A stretch of 11,954 nt of DNA from CAYHIW01 sp964356745 (GCA_964356745.1 CAYHIW010000029.1:1-11954); one strand, 5' to 3'. Positions 1 through 6,028 are shown, numbered from the stretch's first letter. The notes: a model not told the origin generated them from the sequence alone. Program-made: numbers and translations.

Positions 1-113
1 GACCAGAAGGTGGACATGGAGGTGGTCAGATCCTTTATCAAGGGCCAACTGCCGACATTACTAAGATACAATCTTCATACACAGGACAGTACCTCAAAAA
101 AGAACTCAAATGA
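1..113 (+). CDS. uvrA: UvrA excinuclease ATPase subunit, C-terminal end only (partial)
   Basis: The reading frame opens before the window and ends at a TGA at 111-113. The 36 visible residues begin PEGGHGGGQIL and end in a SYTGQYLKK-type tail. The glycine-rich GPEGG-GGG stretch followed by 'SYTGxYL' is the characteristic C-terminus of UvrA, the damage-sensing ABC-type ATPase of nucleotide excision repair. The stop overlaps the start of the downstream uvrC (ATGA), so the two repair subunits look co-transcribed and translationally coupled. Nothing can be said about the ATPase or zinc domains, which lie outside the window. The family assignment rests on a short but very typical tail plus the uvrC neighbour. 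Confidence 0.88.
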   Translation, partial: PEGGHGGGQILYQGPTADITKIQSSYTGQYLKKELK

Positions 114-1417
114 GAATTAAGGCGGACAAAAAAGCAATTCAAGGTATCGAATCATTTATCGGCGTGTATTTATTTACCTCAAAGAGTAAGCCGATTTACA
201 TTGGAAAGTCAATTAACGTCAAAGCCCGTCTCCTTTCTCACTTGGAAAACGCCAAACTTGATAAAAAAGAAAGTTTAATTGTTGAAAAATCTGATTCTAT
301 AGAGCTCATCAGAACTGATTCTGAGTTTAAAGCATTGGTTTTGGAATCAAAACTTATTCAGACTCACCATCCACACTACAATGTTCGCTGGAGAGATAAT
401 AAAAGCTATTTATACATAAGAATCAACGGCAAAGATTCATATCCCAAACTTCGATTTGTGAGAAAAGAGAAAGAGAAGGCGGCTCAGTATTTTGGACCTT
501 TTCCTTCGACTAAGAGCTTGGAAGTAATATTGAGTGAAGTGAGGAAGATATTTCCATTTTGTATGCAAAAACAACTGAGCAAATCTCCTTGCTTTTACTC
601 AAAGATCGGTCTCTGTTCACCGTGTCCCTCAGCTATAGAAAAAATCCAAGATTTAATAATACAACGACAGCAAAAGCGACTATACAGAGCGAACATAAAA
701 AATGTTATCCGAATTTTAAACGGTGAAACCGAGTTGGTTAAGAAGAAGTTGTATCAGGAATTGAAAATTCTTGTTAAGGAGGATAAATACGAAGATGCAT
801 TAATACTCCGGGATAAAATTTTTCGAATAGAGCATTTAATAAATCAGCGCTTGTTTAACACGGAGAATTTTCAGGAATATGATAATTCTTCAACATCAAT
901 TAAAGACTTATTAATTTTACTGGGAGCTTTTATACCCGATCTGAAGGCGTTACATCGAATCGAGTGTTATGACGTGAGTAATACCTCGCAAAAGCTGTCA
1001 ACAGCTTCCATGGTGGTTGCTACTGAAGGAAGAATTGATAAAGCTGAATATCGGAAGTTCCGTCTCAAAAATCCCCGATCCAAGTCGGACTTTGAGATGC
1101 TCGAAGAAGCTGTTTCAAGAAGATTTAGGAATAAATGGCAGTTACCAAATCTCGTCGTAATTGATGGAGGTAAACCTCAGATAAGAAAAATTCAGAGTGT
1201 CTTAAAACGTGACAATCCAGCTATTCCGATTGTTGGCTTAGCAAAAAACCCGGACAGATTAATTATTGGAGTTGAGAATCTACCAACTCTTCGACCAAGA
1301 ACTAATAATGCCGGTTTTAGACTGCTCCAGAGTCTGAGAGATGAATCTCATCGATTCGCAAAGAAATACCATGTTTATCTCAGAGCGAAGAAATATAGTG
1401 GTATAATTGAGCAATGA
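110..1417 (+). CDS. uvrC: UvrC excinuclease subunit, short form without C-terminal HhH domain
   Basis: UvrC makes the 3' and 5' incisions flanking lesions bound by UvrB. Visible in order: a GIY-YIG nuclease domain (GVY at 18-20, YIGK at 30-33, R40, probable catalytic E79); four cysteines (C151, C161, C169, C172) spaced like the reported UvrC Fe-S ligands; a UVR UvrB-binding segment (about 212-247); and an RNase H-like nuclease domain with ECYDVS (D288), VIDGGK (D352) and RDESH (H414), matching the catalytic Asp/Asp/His set. The protein stops about 20 residues after H414 at 435 aa, whereas typical UvrC is near 600 aa and ends in a tandem helix-hairpin-helix domain. That domain is absent and the stop (TGA) is clean. 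Both nuclease centres appear intact. The ATG overlaps the uvrA stop by four bases. Confidence 0.95.
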   Translation: MRIKADKKAIQGIESFIGVYLFTSKSKPIYIGKSINVKARLLSHLENAKLDKKESLIVEKSDSIELIRTDSEFKALVLESKLIQTHHPHYNVRWRDNKSYLYIRINGKDSYPKLRFVRKEKEKAAQYFGPFPSTKSLEVILSEVRKIFPFCMQKQLSKSPCFYSKIGLCSPCPSAIEKIQDLIIQRQQKRLYRANIKNVIRILNGETELVKKKLYQELKILVKEDKYEDALILRDKIFRIEHLINQRLFNTENFQEYDNSSTSIKDLLILLGAFIPDLKALHRIECYDVSNTSQKLSTASMVVATEGRIDKAEYRKFRLKNPRSKSDFEMLEEAVSRRFRNKWQLPNLVVIDGGKPQIRKIQSVLKRDNPAIPIVGLAKNPDRLIIGVENLPTLRPRTNNAGFRLLQSLRDESHRFAKKYHVYLRAKKYSGIIEQ

Positions 1418-1632
1418 AAAGCATATTATTGCTAGTAATTATTCCGCTCTCCATTCTCATTGTCATATTTATTCTCATGCAAGGTAAGGGTGCAGGACTT
1501 GGAAGTGCATGGGGTGGTGGAGGCGACCTTTATCAGACAAGAAGAGGAATTGAAAAAATTACATTGCAGGTGACTGTTGGACTTATTATTGCATTTTTAG
1601 TCTTGTCTGTAATAAACCTGTTTATTCAATAA
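1414..1632 (+). CDS. secG: SecG, protein-export translocase subunit
   Basis: A 72-residue protein with two hydrophobic helices (about 2-22 and 50-71) flanking a glycine-rich cytoplasmic loop, QGKGAGLGSAWGGGGDLYQTR, ending in RRGIEK. The QGKGAGLG...GG pattern and the size are diagnostic of SecG, the small accessory subunit that assists SecYE and SecA during protein translocation at the cytoplasmic membrane. Its ATG lies inside the uvrC stop (ATGA overlap), so it belongs to the same transcript. The downstream exported binding protein begins six bases after the secG stop. No Shine-Dalgarno sequence precedes the start. Confidence 0.93.
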   Translation: MKSILLLVIIPLSILIVIFILMQGKGAGLGSAWGGGGDLYQTRRGIEKITLQVTVGLIIAFLVLSVINLFIQ

Positions 1633-1638
1633 ATAATT

Positions 1639-2991
1639 TTGAATAGTAAAACGCTCCGTTACTATTATTGGCTCTTCCTTGAATTTACTAAGAAGCACAG
1701 TAAGATGATGCTCTTAAGCTTTTTATTGAGTTTTTTTCTGATCTTCGCGTTAGTCTCATTTTCACCCTACTTGGACGGGCTTTTTTTTGCTAAAAAGGAT
1801 GTCGTTGGAATAGTCGGTCTTCATGATGTTAACAATCTTCCCGATCAGATAACTAAGAAGGTGTCTTACGGTCTTGTCTACATTGATTCAAAAGGTAAGA
1901 TTGGGCCTGCGCTTGCAGACAGTTGGGAAGTTAAAAATGAAGGAAAGGAATTCACTTTCCATCTCAAAGACAAGCTTCTGTGGGATGACGGCCGGGATTT
2001 TACGGCATTTGACCTCAAGTATAACTTCAAGGATGTTAACTTTAAAGTTATAGACAAAAAAACAATTGTTTTTACTCTAAAGAAGGAGCTGGCAATATTT
2101 CCAACGTATCTTGCAAAGCCTATTATTAGATATCCCCTACATGGTGTAATAGGAGAGTATAAAGCAGCAAAAATCAGATATAGACAGGGCAATGTCAGTC
2201 AAATTAATTTAACGCCAAACAAGAAAGATCTACCCCAACTAGAGTATCGGTTATACGATAGTGAAAACAAGATGATTAGCGCGTACAAAGCAGGTGAGAT
2301 ACGCGAAATGAATATTTTGAACAAATCAACAGCTGACGGATTCAAAAAATGGAAAAATACTACAGTCTCTCAAAATGTAGATTATCAAAAAATTATGACG
2401 CTCTTTTTAAACACGAAAGGTAAGCTCTTTTCAGAAAAAGAACTTCGTGAAATCGTCAGTCTTGCGATACCTTGGGATAAAATAGAAGAGTATGGAGTTA
2501 TTGCAAATAGCCCAATTCCACCTACTTCATGGGCATATAACCCCGATTTGAAAAAACCCGTTTACGATCCAGATACAGCTACAAAAACAATTAAAAAAAC
2601 ATTTCCAAAGGGAATAAGTCTCTCTGTGATAACGTTCTACGACTATTTGCCAATTGCAAGTATTTTGGAAAAGGGCTTTAATGCAATAAATATAAAAACA
2701 TCTGTCAATCTAAGCAATCAAGGTGTCCCTGATGATTTTGACGCACTTCTCGCATATTGGGAACCTCCGCTTGATCCTGATCAGTACTTTCTATGGCACT
2801 CTACTCAAGCTCAAGGCAATATCACGAATTACAAAAATGTGAAAATAGACAAGCTTTTGGAAGATGGTCGAAACAATATAAATGTTGAGGAGCGAAAAAA
2901 GCACTATTTTCAGTTTCAGAAGGTCATCATTGACGAAGTTCCCGCAATCTTTATCTTCCACCCGTATTCCTACTCAATCAAACGAAAGTAA
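1639..2991 (+). CDS. Membrane-anchored oligopeptide/dipeptide-type substrate-binding protein (SBP_bac_5-like)
   Basis: A 450-residue extracytoplasmic solute-binding protein related to DppA/OppA. Family features: ALADSWEV followed by FTFHLK, WDDG and FTAFDLKYNF at about 91-130; an IPPTSWAYNP segment; and DFDALLAYWEPPLDPDQYFLWHS near the C-terminus. The N-terminus has a cytoplasmic basic/aromatic stretch (1-22, YYYWLFLEFTKKH) and one hydrophobic helix (about 23-45). No lipobox cysteine is present, so it is probably tethered by an uncleaved helix. The start chosen is TTG at 1639, six bases after secG, because it includes the basic pre-helix segment. The first ATG is at codon 23 and would remove it. 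No permease or ATPase gene lies nearby, so the ligand and transporter partner are unknown. It is slightly shorter than typical family members (over 500 aa). Confidence 0.85.
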   Translation: MNSKTLRYYYWLFLEFTKKHSKMMLLSFLLSFFLIFALVSFSPYLDGLFFAKKDVVGIVGLHDVNNLPDQITKKVSYGLVYIDSKGKIGPALADSWEVKNEGKEFTFHLKDKLLWDDGRDFTAFDLKYNFKDVNFKVIDKKTIVFTLKKELAIFPTYLAKPIIRYPLHGVIGEYKAAKIRYRQGNVSQINLTPNKKDLPQLEYRLYDSENKMISAYKAGEIREMNILNKSTADGFKKWKNTTVSQNVDYQKIMTLFLNTKGKLFSEKELREIVSLAIPWDKIEEYGVIANSPIPPTSWAYNPDLKKPVYDPDTATKTIKKTFPKGISLSVITFYDYLPIASILEKGFNAINIKTSVNLSNQGVPDDFDALLAYWEPPLDPDQYFLWHSTQAQGNITNYKNVKIDKLLEDGRNNINVEERKKHYFQFQKVIIDEVPAIFIFHPYSYSIKRK

Positions 2992-2993
2992 CC

Positions 2994-3317
2994 TTACTTT
3001 TTTCGATTAAATCTTGATATAGGTAATTGAATGAGCTGAGCTATTGCGAAAATAAAAACTAATGCAAAAAAACTCATGATAGGCCAAATAGCCTCTAAAG
3101 GATGATTTCTACCGTAGTCTCCTTTTAATAAGTGAATAATAAAAATCATAAAAAAATTAAAAACAACAGCCATAATGCAGCAAATTAACATTAAGATTTT
3201 AATAAAAGAATTTGTTTTATATTTTCTCACTTGAAACCAAAATGGAATTGGTAGTAATGAAGCCACTATTAATGACAGGAGGAGTGTGTAGTTCTGCGCT
3301 GTTTCAAGAATATACAT
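2994..3317 (-). CDS. Small three-helix membrane protein of unknown function
   Basis: I do not recognise this 107-residue protein. It has three predicted membrane helices (about 10-29, 40-64 and 77-98), a short loop with KGDYGRNHP between helices 2 and 3, and a basic tail (SRFNRKK). There are two adjacent cysteines (C46, C47) inside helix 2. The gene ends two bases from the stop of the convergent substrate-binding protein gene, leaving no room for a terminator. The real-gene call is supported by a strong promoter directly upstream: TTGACA, a 17-bp spacer, TACAAT, then ATG seven bases later, which predicts an essentially leaderless mRNA. It could be a small accessory membrane protein, but no function can be assigned. 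Confidence 0.7.
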   Translation of the reverse strand: MYILETAQNYTLLLSLIVASLLPIPFWFQVRKYKTNSFIKILMLICCIMAVVFNFFMIFIIHLLKGDYGRNHPLEAIWPIMSFFALVFIFAIAQLIQLPISRFNRKK

Positions 3318-3353
3318 CTGTTAAATTGTAAATAAACAGATCTTTTATGTCAA
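3318..3353 (-). promoter_or_regulatory. Sigma70-type promoter of the small membrane protein gene (leaderless)
   Basis: On the minus strand there is TTGACA (3353-3348), a 17-nt spacer, TACAAT (3330-3325), seven bases, then the ATG at 3317. This is a perfect -35 and a 5/6 -10 at ideal spacing. The expected transcription start falls within a base or two of the ATG. It lies back to back with the tRNA-Arg promoter. Confidence 0.72.
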
Positions 3354-3355
3354 AT

Positions 3356-3364
3356 TGATATAAT
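3356..3364 (+). promoter_or_regulatory. Extended -10 promoter of tRNA-Arg
   Basis: TGATATAAT (TGnTATAAT, a consensus extended -10) ends 12 bases before the mature tRNA-Arg 5' end, giving a leader of about six bases. No good -35 hexamer is visible. The 14-mer TTGATATAATATAC recurs, inverted, at the promoter of the opposing Leu-Thr-Leu tRNA cluster. Confidence 0.7.
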
Positions 3365-3376
3365 ATACATATATAA

Positions 3377-3451
3377 GGGCCCATAGTTCAACGGATAGAA
3401 TAAGTCCCTTCTAAGGATTAGATGACAGTTCGATTCTGTCTGGGCCCACCA
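3377..3451 (+). tRNA. tRNA-Arg(UCU), CCA encoded
   Basis: A full cloverleaf. Acceptor GGGCCCA (3377-3383) pairs with TGGGCCC (3441-3447); the D-stem is GTTC/GAAT; the anticodon stem is AGTCC/GGATT with loop CTTCTAA, giving anticodon TCT at 3410-3412 (reads AGA/AGG); the T-arm is GACAG-TTCGATT-CTGTC. Discriminator A3448 is followed by an encoded CCA (3449-3451), unlike the other tRNAs in this window. Its 3' end faces that of the minus-strand tRNA-Leu(GAG), ten bases away. Confidence 0.95.
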
Positions 3452-3461
3452 CGTTCGAATG

Positions 3462-3543
3462 TGTCGGAGAGAGGACTTGAACCTCCACGCCTTGCGGCAC
3501 AGCCTCCTCAAGACTGCGTGTCTACCAGTTCCACCACTCCGAC
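3462..3543 (-). tRNA. tRNA-Leu(GAG)
   Basis: A class II tRNA on the minus strand. The acceptor is GTCGGAG/CTCCGAC; the anticodon stem CAGTC/GGCTG encloses TTGAGGA, giving anticodon GAG (CUC/CUU codons); a long variable arm contains GCC-GCAA-GGC; the T-loop is TTCAAGT; the discriminator is A. CCA is not encoded (the DNA continues CAT). It is the last gene of the Leu-Thr-Leu cluster, with a 5-nt spacer to tRNA-Thr. Confidence 0.95.
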
Positions 3544-3548
3544 TTCTG

Positions 3549-3620
3549 AGCCGAGACGGGGATTCGAACCCCGGACCTACTGTTTACAAAACAGTTGCTC
3601 TACCACTGAGCTATCTCGGC
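3549..3620 (-). tRNA. tRNA-Thr(UGU)
   Basis: A minus-strand cloverleaf with acceptor GCCGAGA/TCTCGGC, D-arm GCTCAGTGGTAGAGC, anticodon stem ACTGT/ACAGT around TTTGTAA giving anticodon TGT (ACA), and T-arm GGGG-TTCGAAT-CCCC. The discriminator is U and CCA is not encoded. It is the middle gene of a three-tRNA cluster, four and five bases from its neighbours, so all three are probably cut from one precursor. Confidence 0.96.
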
Positions 3621-3624
3621 AATG

Positions 3625-3707
3625 TGCCGCGGGAGAGACTCGAACTCTCACGACCTTGCGGTCACTGGATCTTAAGTCCAGCGTGTCTACCATTCCACCA
3701 CCACGGC
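3625..3707 (-). tRNA. tRNA-Leu(UAA)
   Basis: A class II tRNA on the minus strand. The acceptor is GCCGTGG/CCGCGGC (one G-U pair); the anticodon stem CTGGA/TCCAG encloses CTTAAGA, giving anticodon TAA (UUA/UUG); the variable arm is GACC-GCAA-GGTC; the T-loop is TTCGAGT; the discriminator is A. CCA is not encoded. It is the first gene of the cluster, starting eight bases after a TATAAT box. Confidence 0.96.
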
Positions 3708-3715
3708 TAACGTAT

Positions 3716-3724
3716 ATTATATCA
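3716..3724 (-). promoter_or_regulatory. Extended -10 promoter of the Leu-Thr-Leu tRNA cluster
   Basis: The minus strand reads TGATATAAT followed by eight bases and then the tRNA-Leu(UAA) 5' end. It has the same TTGATATAATATAC core as the tRNA-Arg promoter. It abuts and overlaps the ruvB stop codon (3722-3724), so ruvB read-through could also feed the tRNA cluster. No clear -35 is seen. Confidence 0.68.
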
Positions 3725-4705
3725 AAGCAGGGGCTCTTGATGACCACGGAGTCCTATGTGTGAAAGCGCCTTAGTGGTGAGAACGCGACCTTTGGGAGTC
3801 TTTTTGATAAATCCAATCTGTAACAGGTATGGTTCAATAAATTCTTCAATCGTGCGCTTGTCCTCTGTAAGCGCTGAGGCTATTGTCTCAACGCCAATTG
3901 CTTTATTCTGGAACTTTTTACCTACGATATCTAGATACTTTCGATCAATGTCTGAGAGTCCGTATTCATCAAGCTCGAGAAGTTTGAATAAATTCTTAAG
4001 CATTTCAAGCGAAATCGTCTTGTGATTATCAACAAGTAAGAGATCGTTAGCTCTTTTAAGAATTCTGTTTGCGATTCGCGGCGTTCTTCTTGAACGAATC
4101 GCAATTTCTTTGGCTGCATTTTTATCAAGAGGAATTTTAAGAATGGCGCTAGCTCGCGTAATAATCTTTATCATCTCATCCTCTTCGTAGTAATTAAGTC
4201 TCAAAAGAAGACCAAAACGATCTCTAAGTGGAGCTGAAAGAAGCGCCAGTCGAGTAGTCGCACCAACTATGGTTATTTTGGGTACATTGAGTCGCACCGT
4301 ACGCGCGCTCGGTCCCTTACCAATAATAATGTCCAGCGCGTACTCTTCCATTACGGGGTAGAGCATCTCTTCAACTGTTTTTGGGATTCGGTGTATTTCA
4401 TCGACAAAAAGCACATCGTTGTCTTTAAGATTGGTGAGAATTGCAGCCAGATCGCCAGATTTTTGAAGGGCTGCTCCTGAAGTTACTTTAATATCACCCG
4501 ACAACTCATGAGCAATGATATAAGCCAGGGTTGTTTTTCCAATTCCTGGAGGCCCATAAAAAAGAATGTGCTCAGAAGGGTTTCCTCTCGACTTAACTGC
4601 TTTAAGAAAAACTTTTAATGTTTTAAGTGTATTATTCTGACCGATATATTCATCAAGTACCTTTGGACGAAGATTAGGAGCAAGCGTATCCTTGTCATTT
4701 GACAT
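3722..4705 (-). CDS. ruvB: RuvB, Holliday-junction branch-migration ATPase
   Basis: RuvB is the hexameric AAA+ motor that, with RuvA, drives branch migration of Holliday junctions. The 327 residues show the RuvB opening (LRPKVLDEYIGQ), Walker A GPPGIGKTT (51-59), Walker B LFVDEIH (99-105), sensor 1 GATT (148-151), the arginine-finger segment APLRDRFG (158-165), the sensor 2 region SRRTPRIANR (205-214), and a C-terminal winged-helix DNA-binding domain (about 250-327) with GVETIASALTEDKRTIEE. Length and motifs are normal. Uniquely in this window, ruvB is separated from ruvA by a gene on the opposite strand and has its own promoter that predicts a leaderless mRNA. Its stop overlaps the promoter of the tRNA cluster. 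Confidence 0.97.
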   Translation of the reverse strand: MSNDKDTLAPNLRPKVLDEYIGQNNTLKTLKVFLKAVKSRGNPSEHILFYGPPGIGKTTLAYIIAHELSGDIKVTSGAALQKSGDLAAILTNLKDNDVLFVDEIHRIPKTVEEMLYPVMEEYALDIIIGKGPSARTVRLNVPKITIVGATTRLALLSAPLRDRFGLLLRLNYYEEDEMIKIITRASAILKIPLDKNAAKEIAIRSRRTPRIANRILKRANDLLLVDNHKTISLEMLKNLFKLLELDEYGLSDIDRKYLDIVGKKFQNKAIGVETIASALTEDKRTIEEFIEPYLLQIGFIKKTPKGRVLTTKALSHIGLRGHQEPLL

Positions 4706-4727
4706 ATAGTAATTATACTTTTATAAT
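4699..4727 (+). promoter_or_regulatory. Consensus promoter of the 222-residue gene (leaderless)
   Basis: TTGACA (4699-4704), exactly 17 bases, TATAAT (4722-4727), six bases (CGCATC), then ATG at 4734. Both hexamers are perfect, and +1 is predicted at the A of ATG. The -35 overlaps the ruvB start codon. Confidence 0.82.
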
Positions 4728-4740
4728 CGCATCATGACAA
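4706..4740 (-). promoter_or_regulatory. ruvB promoter (leaderless), overlapping the divergent promoter
   Basis: On the minus strand there is TTGTCA (4740-4735; 5/6 of TTGACA), a 17-nt spacer, TATAAT (4717-4712), six bases (TACTAT), then the ruvB ATG at 4705. With normal promoter geometry, +1 is the A of ATG. The -35 sits inside the first codons of the divergent gene. Confidence 0.75.
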
Positions 4741-5402
4741 ACGAAGCTCCAAGATATTGGCCCCAAGTCGAGGAAAAAAAGGAAAGAATTGCAGTTCGCA
4801 ATAATGAAATACTTGATTTTGCCGCAGATTTATTCATTGAAGCTTTGGATAATGTACCTTGCATTGTTGACTCAAGAGAGAAAGAGGTTTTTCCTGATGA
4901 GAACTCAGTCGTTCTTGCATGGGGTTATAAAATAGGGATAACTCCCGAACTACGGTCGCTAGAGGCTACGTACGAAGAGGCGCTTGTAAAAGAAAAAGAG
5001 CGGCTTAATAGGCAATATCGGTTTCATGTACCTTCAAGAGCGGTTCGACTTATCGGTCCAGAAGATATTGAGCTGAATTACCACGCTTTACGTGTAGTGG
5101 CCACAGGTAAATCGGCAATTTTGCAAAATATATATGATCTGAATTTATTTGGACATTGGGAAAAGTTACTTCAAATGCAAAACCCTACTGCAAAAGACTT
5201 TTCTGACGAACTTACTACTTACCTTGCTCATCTAGATTTTCGCGCAGTACCGAGAGTTGGGGGAATCCATTATTTCGATCATCTTGCTTCAGTTAAAACT
5301 AGGTTTATAGGGAATCACACTGTAAGAATTCCTAGTGGCAGAATAGAAACTGTTGACGAATTTCGCACAACAAATGCGCAATTTAATGAGTTCCGAGCTT
5401 AA
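4734..5402 (+). CDS. Unrecognised 222-residue cytoplasmic protein between ruvA and ruvB
   Basis: I do not recognise this family. The protein is soluble, with no signal peptide or membrane helix and a single cysteine (C43). It has a charged helical N-terminus (about 11-40, EEKKERIAVRNNEILDFAAD), a mixed segment with VVLAWGYKIGITPELRSLE (59-77), a second charged helix (about 78-95), and a C-terminal half containing GGIHYFDHLASVKTRF (176-191). No nucleotide-binding or metal motif is evident. It lies on the opposite strand between ruvB and ruvA: it diverges from ruvB through overlapping promoters and overlaps the ruvA 3' end by 20 bp. A perfect consensus promoter six bases before the ATG supports a real, well-expressed, leaderless gene. 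A link to RuvAB is only positional. Confidence 0.72.
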   Translation: MTNEAPRYWPQVEEKKERIAVRNNEILDFAADLFIEALDNVPCIVDSREKEVFPDENSVVLAWGYKIGITPELRSLEATYEEALVKEKERLNRQYRFHVPSRAVRLIGPEDIELNYHALRVVATGKSAILQNIYDLNLFGHWEKLLQMQNPTAKDFSDELTTYLAHLDFRAVPRVGGIHYFDHLASVKTRFIGNHTVRIPSGRIETVDEFRTTNAQFNEFRA

Positions 5403-5952
5403 GACCTTCTCTAATTTTCTCTTCTATTGTTAAGTGTTTGGGAATCTTTTGATAGATCTGTCTTGCCTCCTGCGCCTTAAACCCAAGCGAAATAAGAGCG
5501 TCAACAACAGTCGTATCTTCCTCTGACATGATAATCTTCTCAAGCTGAGCAGTTCCCGTTAATTTCTGTGAAAGTTCTAGAATTATTTTCATTGCTGTTT
5601 TTTTACCAAGTCCGGGAATGCGAGAAAAGTATTCTACATCGCTGTTTTTTACTGCTCGTACAATTTCATCCTGGCTTCCAAAAGCAACGACAGAGAAAGC
5701 AATTTTTGCGCCAACTCCAGAAACACTTAATAGCAGCTCGAAAAGTCGTTTATCATCACGTGTTTTAAATCCAAAAAGAATCTGAGCGTCGTCTGAAACA
5801 CGAAAGTACGTATACATCTCAATTGGTGAGTCAAGCTGGTGAGTAAGAAGGACTGGAGGAAGATAGACCTCGTATGAGACTCCTCCTGAAGTTTCTACCA
5901 ACCCCACGTTTCCATTTAATTCAAGAAGTTTCCCCTTAATTTTTCCAATCAT
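5383..5952 (-). CDS. ruvA: RuvA, Holliday-junction binding subunit
   Basis: RuvA binds four-way junctions as a tetramer and loads RuvB. The protein has an N-terminal OB-fold beginning MIGKIKGKLLE, two helix-hairpin-helix motifs (SVSGVGAKIA and RIPGLGKKTA, roughly residues 76-85 and 110-120 counted from this start), and a C-terminal RuvB-contacting domain with VDALISLGFKAQEAR. I chose the ATG at 5952 because RuvA proteins classically start MIG; an in-frame ATG two codons upstream (5958) is possible. The length of 189 aa is normal. It follows eno on the same strand after about 76 bases, with its own promoter (TTGAAG-17-TATAAT). The 3' end overlaps the convergent 222-residue gene. Confidence 0.95.
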   Translation of the reverse strand: MIGKIKGKLLELNGNVGLVETSGGVSYEVYLPPVLLTHQLDSPIEMYTYFRVSDDAQILFGFKTRDDKRLFELLLSVSGVGAKIAFSVVAFGSQDEIVRAVKNSDVEYFSRIPGLGKKTAMKIILELSQKLTGTAQLEKIIMSEEDTTVVDALISLGFKAQEARQIYQKIPKHLTIEEKIREGLKLGTH

Positions 5953-5969
5953 AGTCATTCAACATAAAT

Positions 5970-6012
5970 CATAGAGCGTAAAACGTTTTATTATAGTTTT
6001 TTATGCTCTATG
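5970..6012. repeat. Inverted repeat overlapping the ruvA promoter
   Basis: Arms 5970-5983 (CATAGAGC G TAAAA) and 5999-6012 (TTTTA T GCTCTATG) are complementary over 14 positions with one mismatch (G-U on one strand). The loop is 15 nt. The left arm also starts a perfect 12-bp palindrome, TAAAACGTTTTA (5979-5990). Because the dyad encloses the ruvA -10 box, it may be an operator or an RNA hairpin in the leader. It is not a clean terminator for eno. Confidence 0.55.
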
Positions 6013-6018
6013 CTTCAA
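5990..6018 (-). promoter_or_regulatory. Probable ruvA promoter
   Basis: The minus strand has TTGAAG (6018-6013), a 17-nt spacer, and TATAAT (5995-5990). The predicted start near 5983 gives a leader of about 30 nt, unlike the leaderless neighbours. The promoter is interleaved with the inverted repeat at 5970-6012: the -10 lies in the loop and the right arm fills part of the spacer. Confidence 0.6.
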
Positions 6019-6028
6019 GTTCTACGTT

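Noticed and set aside
1878..2192. Minus-strand 104-codon frame
   Set aside because: It is antisense to the binding-protein gene and has no supporting motif.
2985..3000. Bidirectional terminator between the convergent genes
   Set aside because: The gap is only two bases, and no stem followed by a T-run is visible.
3422..3763. Plus-strand open frames of 113 and 83 codons (GLEPPRL, GFEPRTY motifs)
   Set aside because: They are translations across the antisense strand of the tRNA-Leu/Thr/Leu cluster; the cloverleafs explain the sequence fully.
3931..4128. Short frames overlapping ruvB in other frames (also 3756-4025)
   Set aside because: ruvB accounts for the conservation, and no start signal supports them.
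5953..6028. LexA/SOS box before ruvA
   Set aside because: Neither GAAC-N4-GTTC nor CTGT-N8-ACAG is present; the GAAC copies there are direct repeats, not a dyad.
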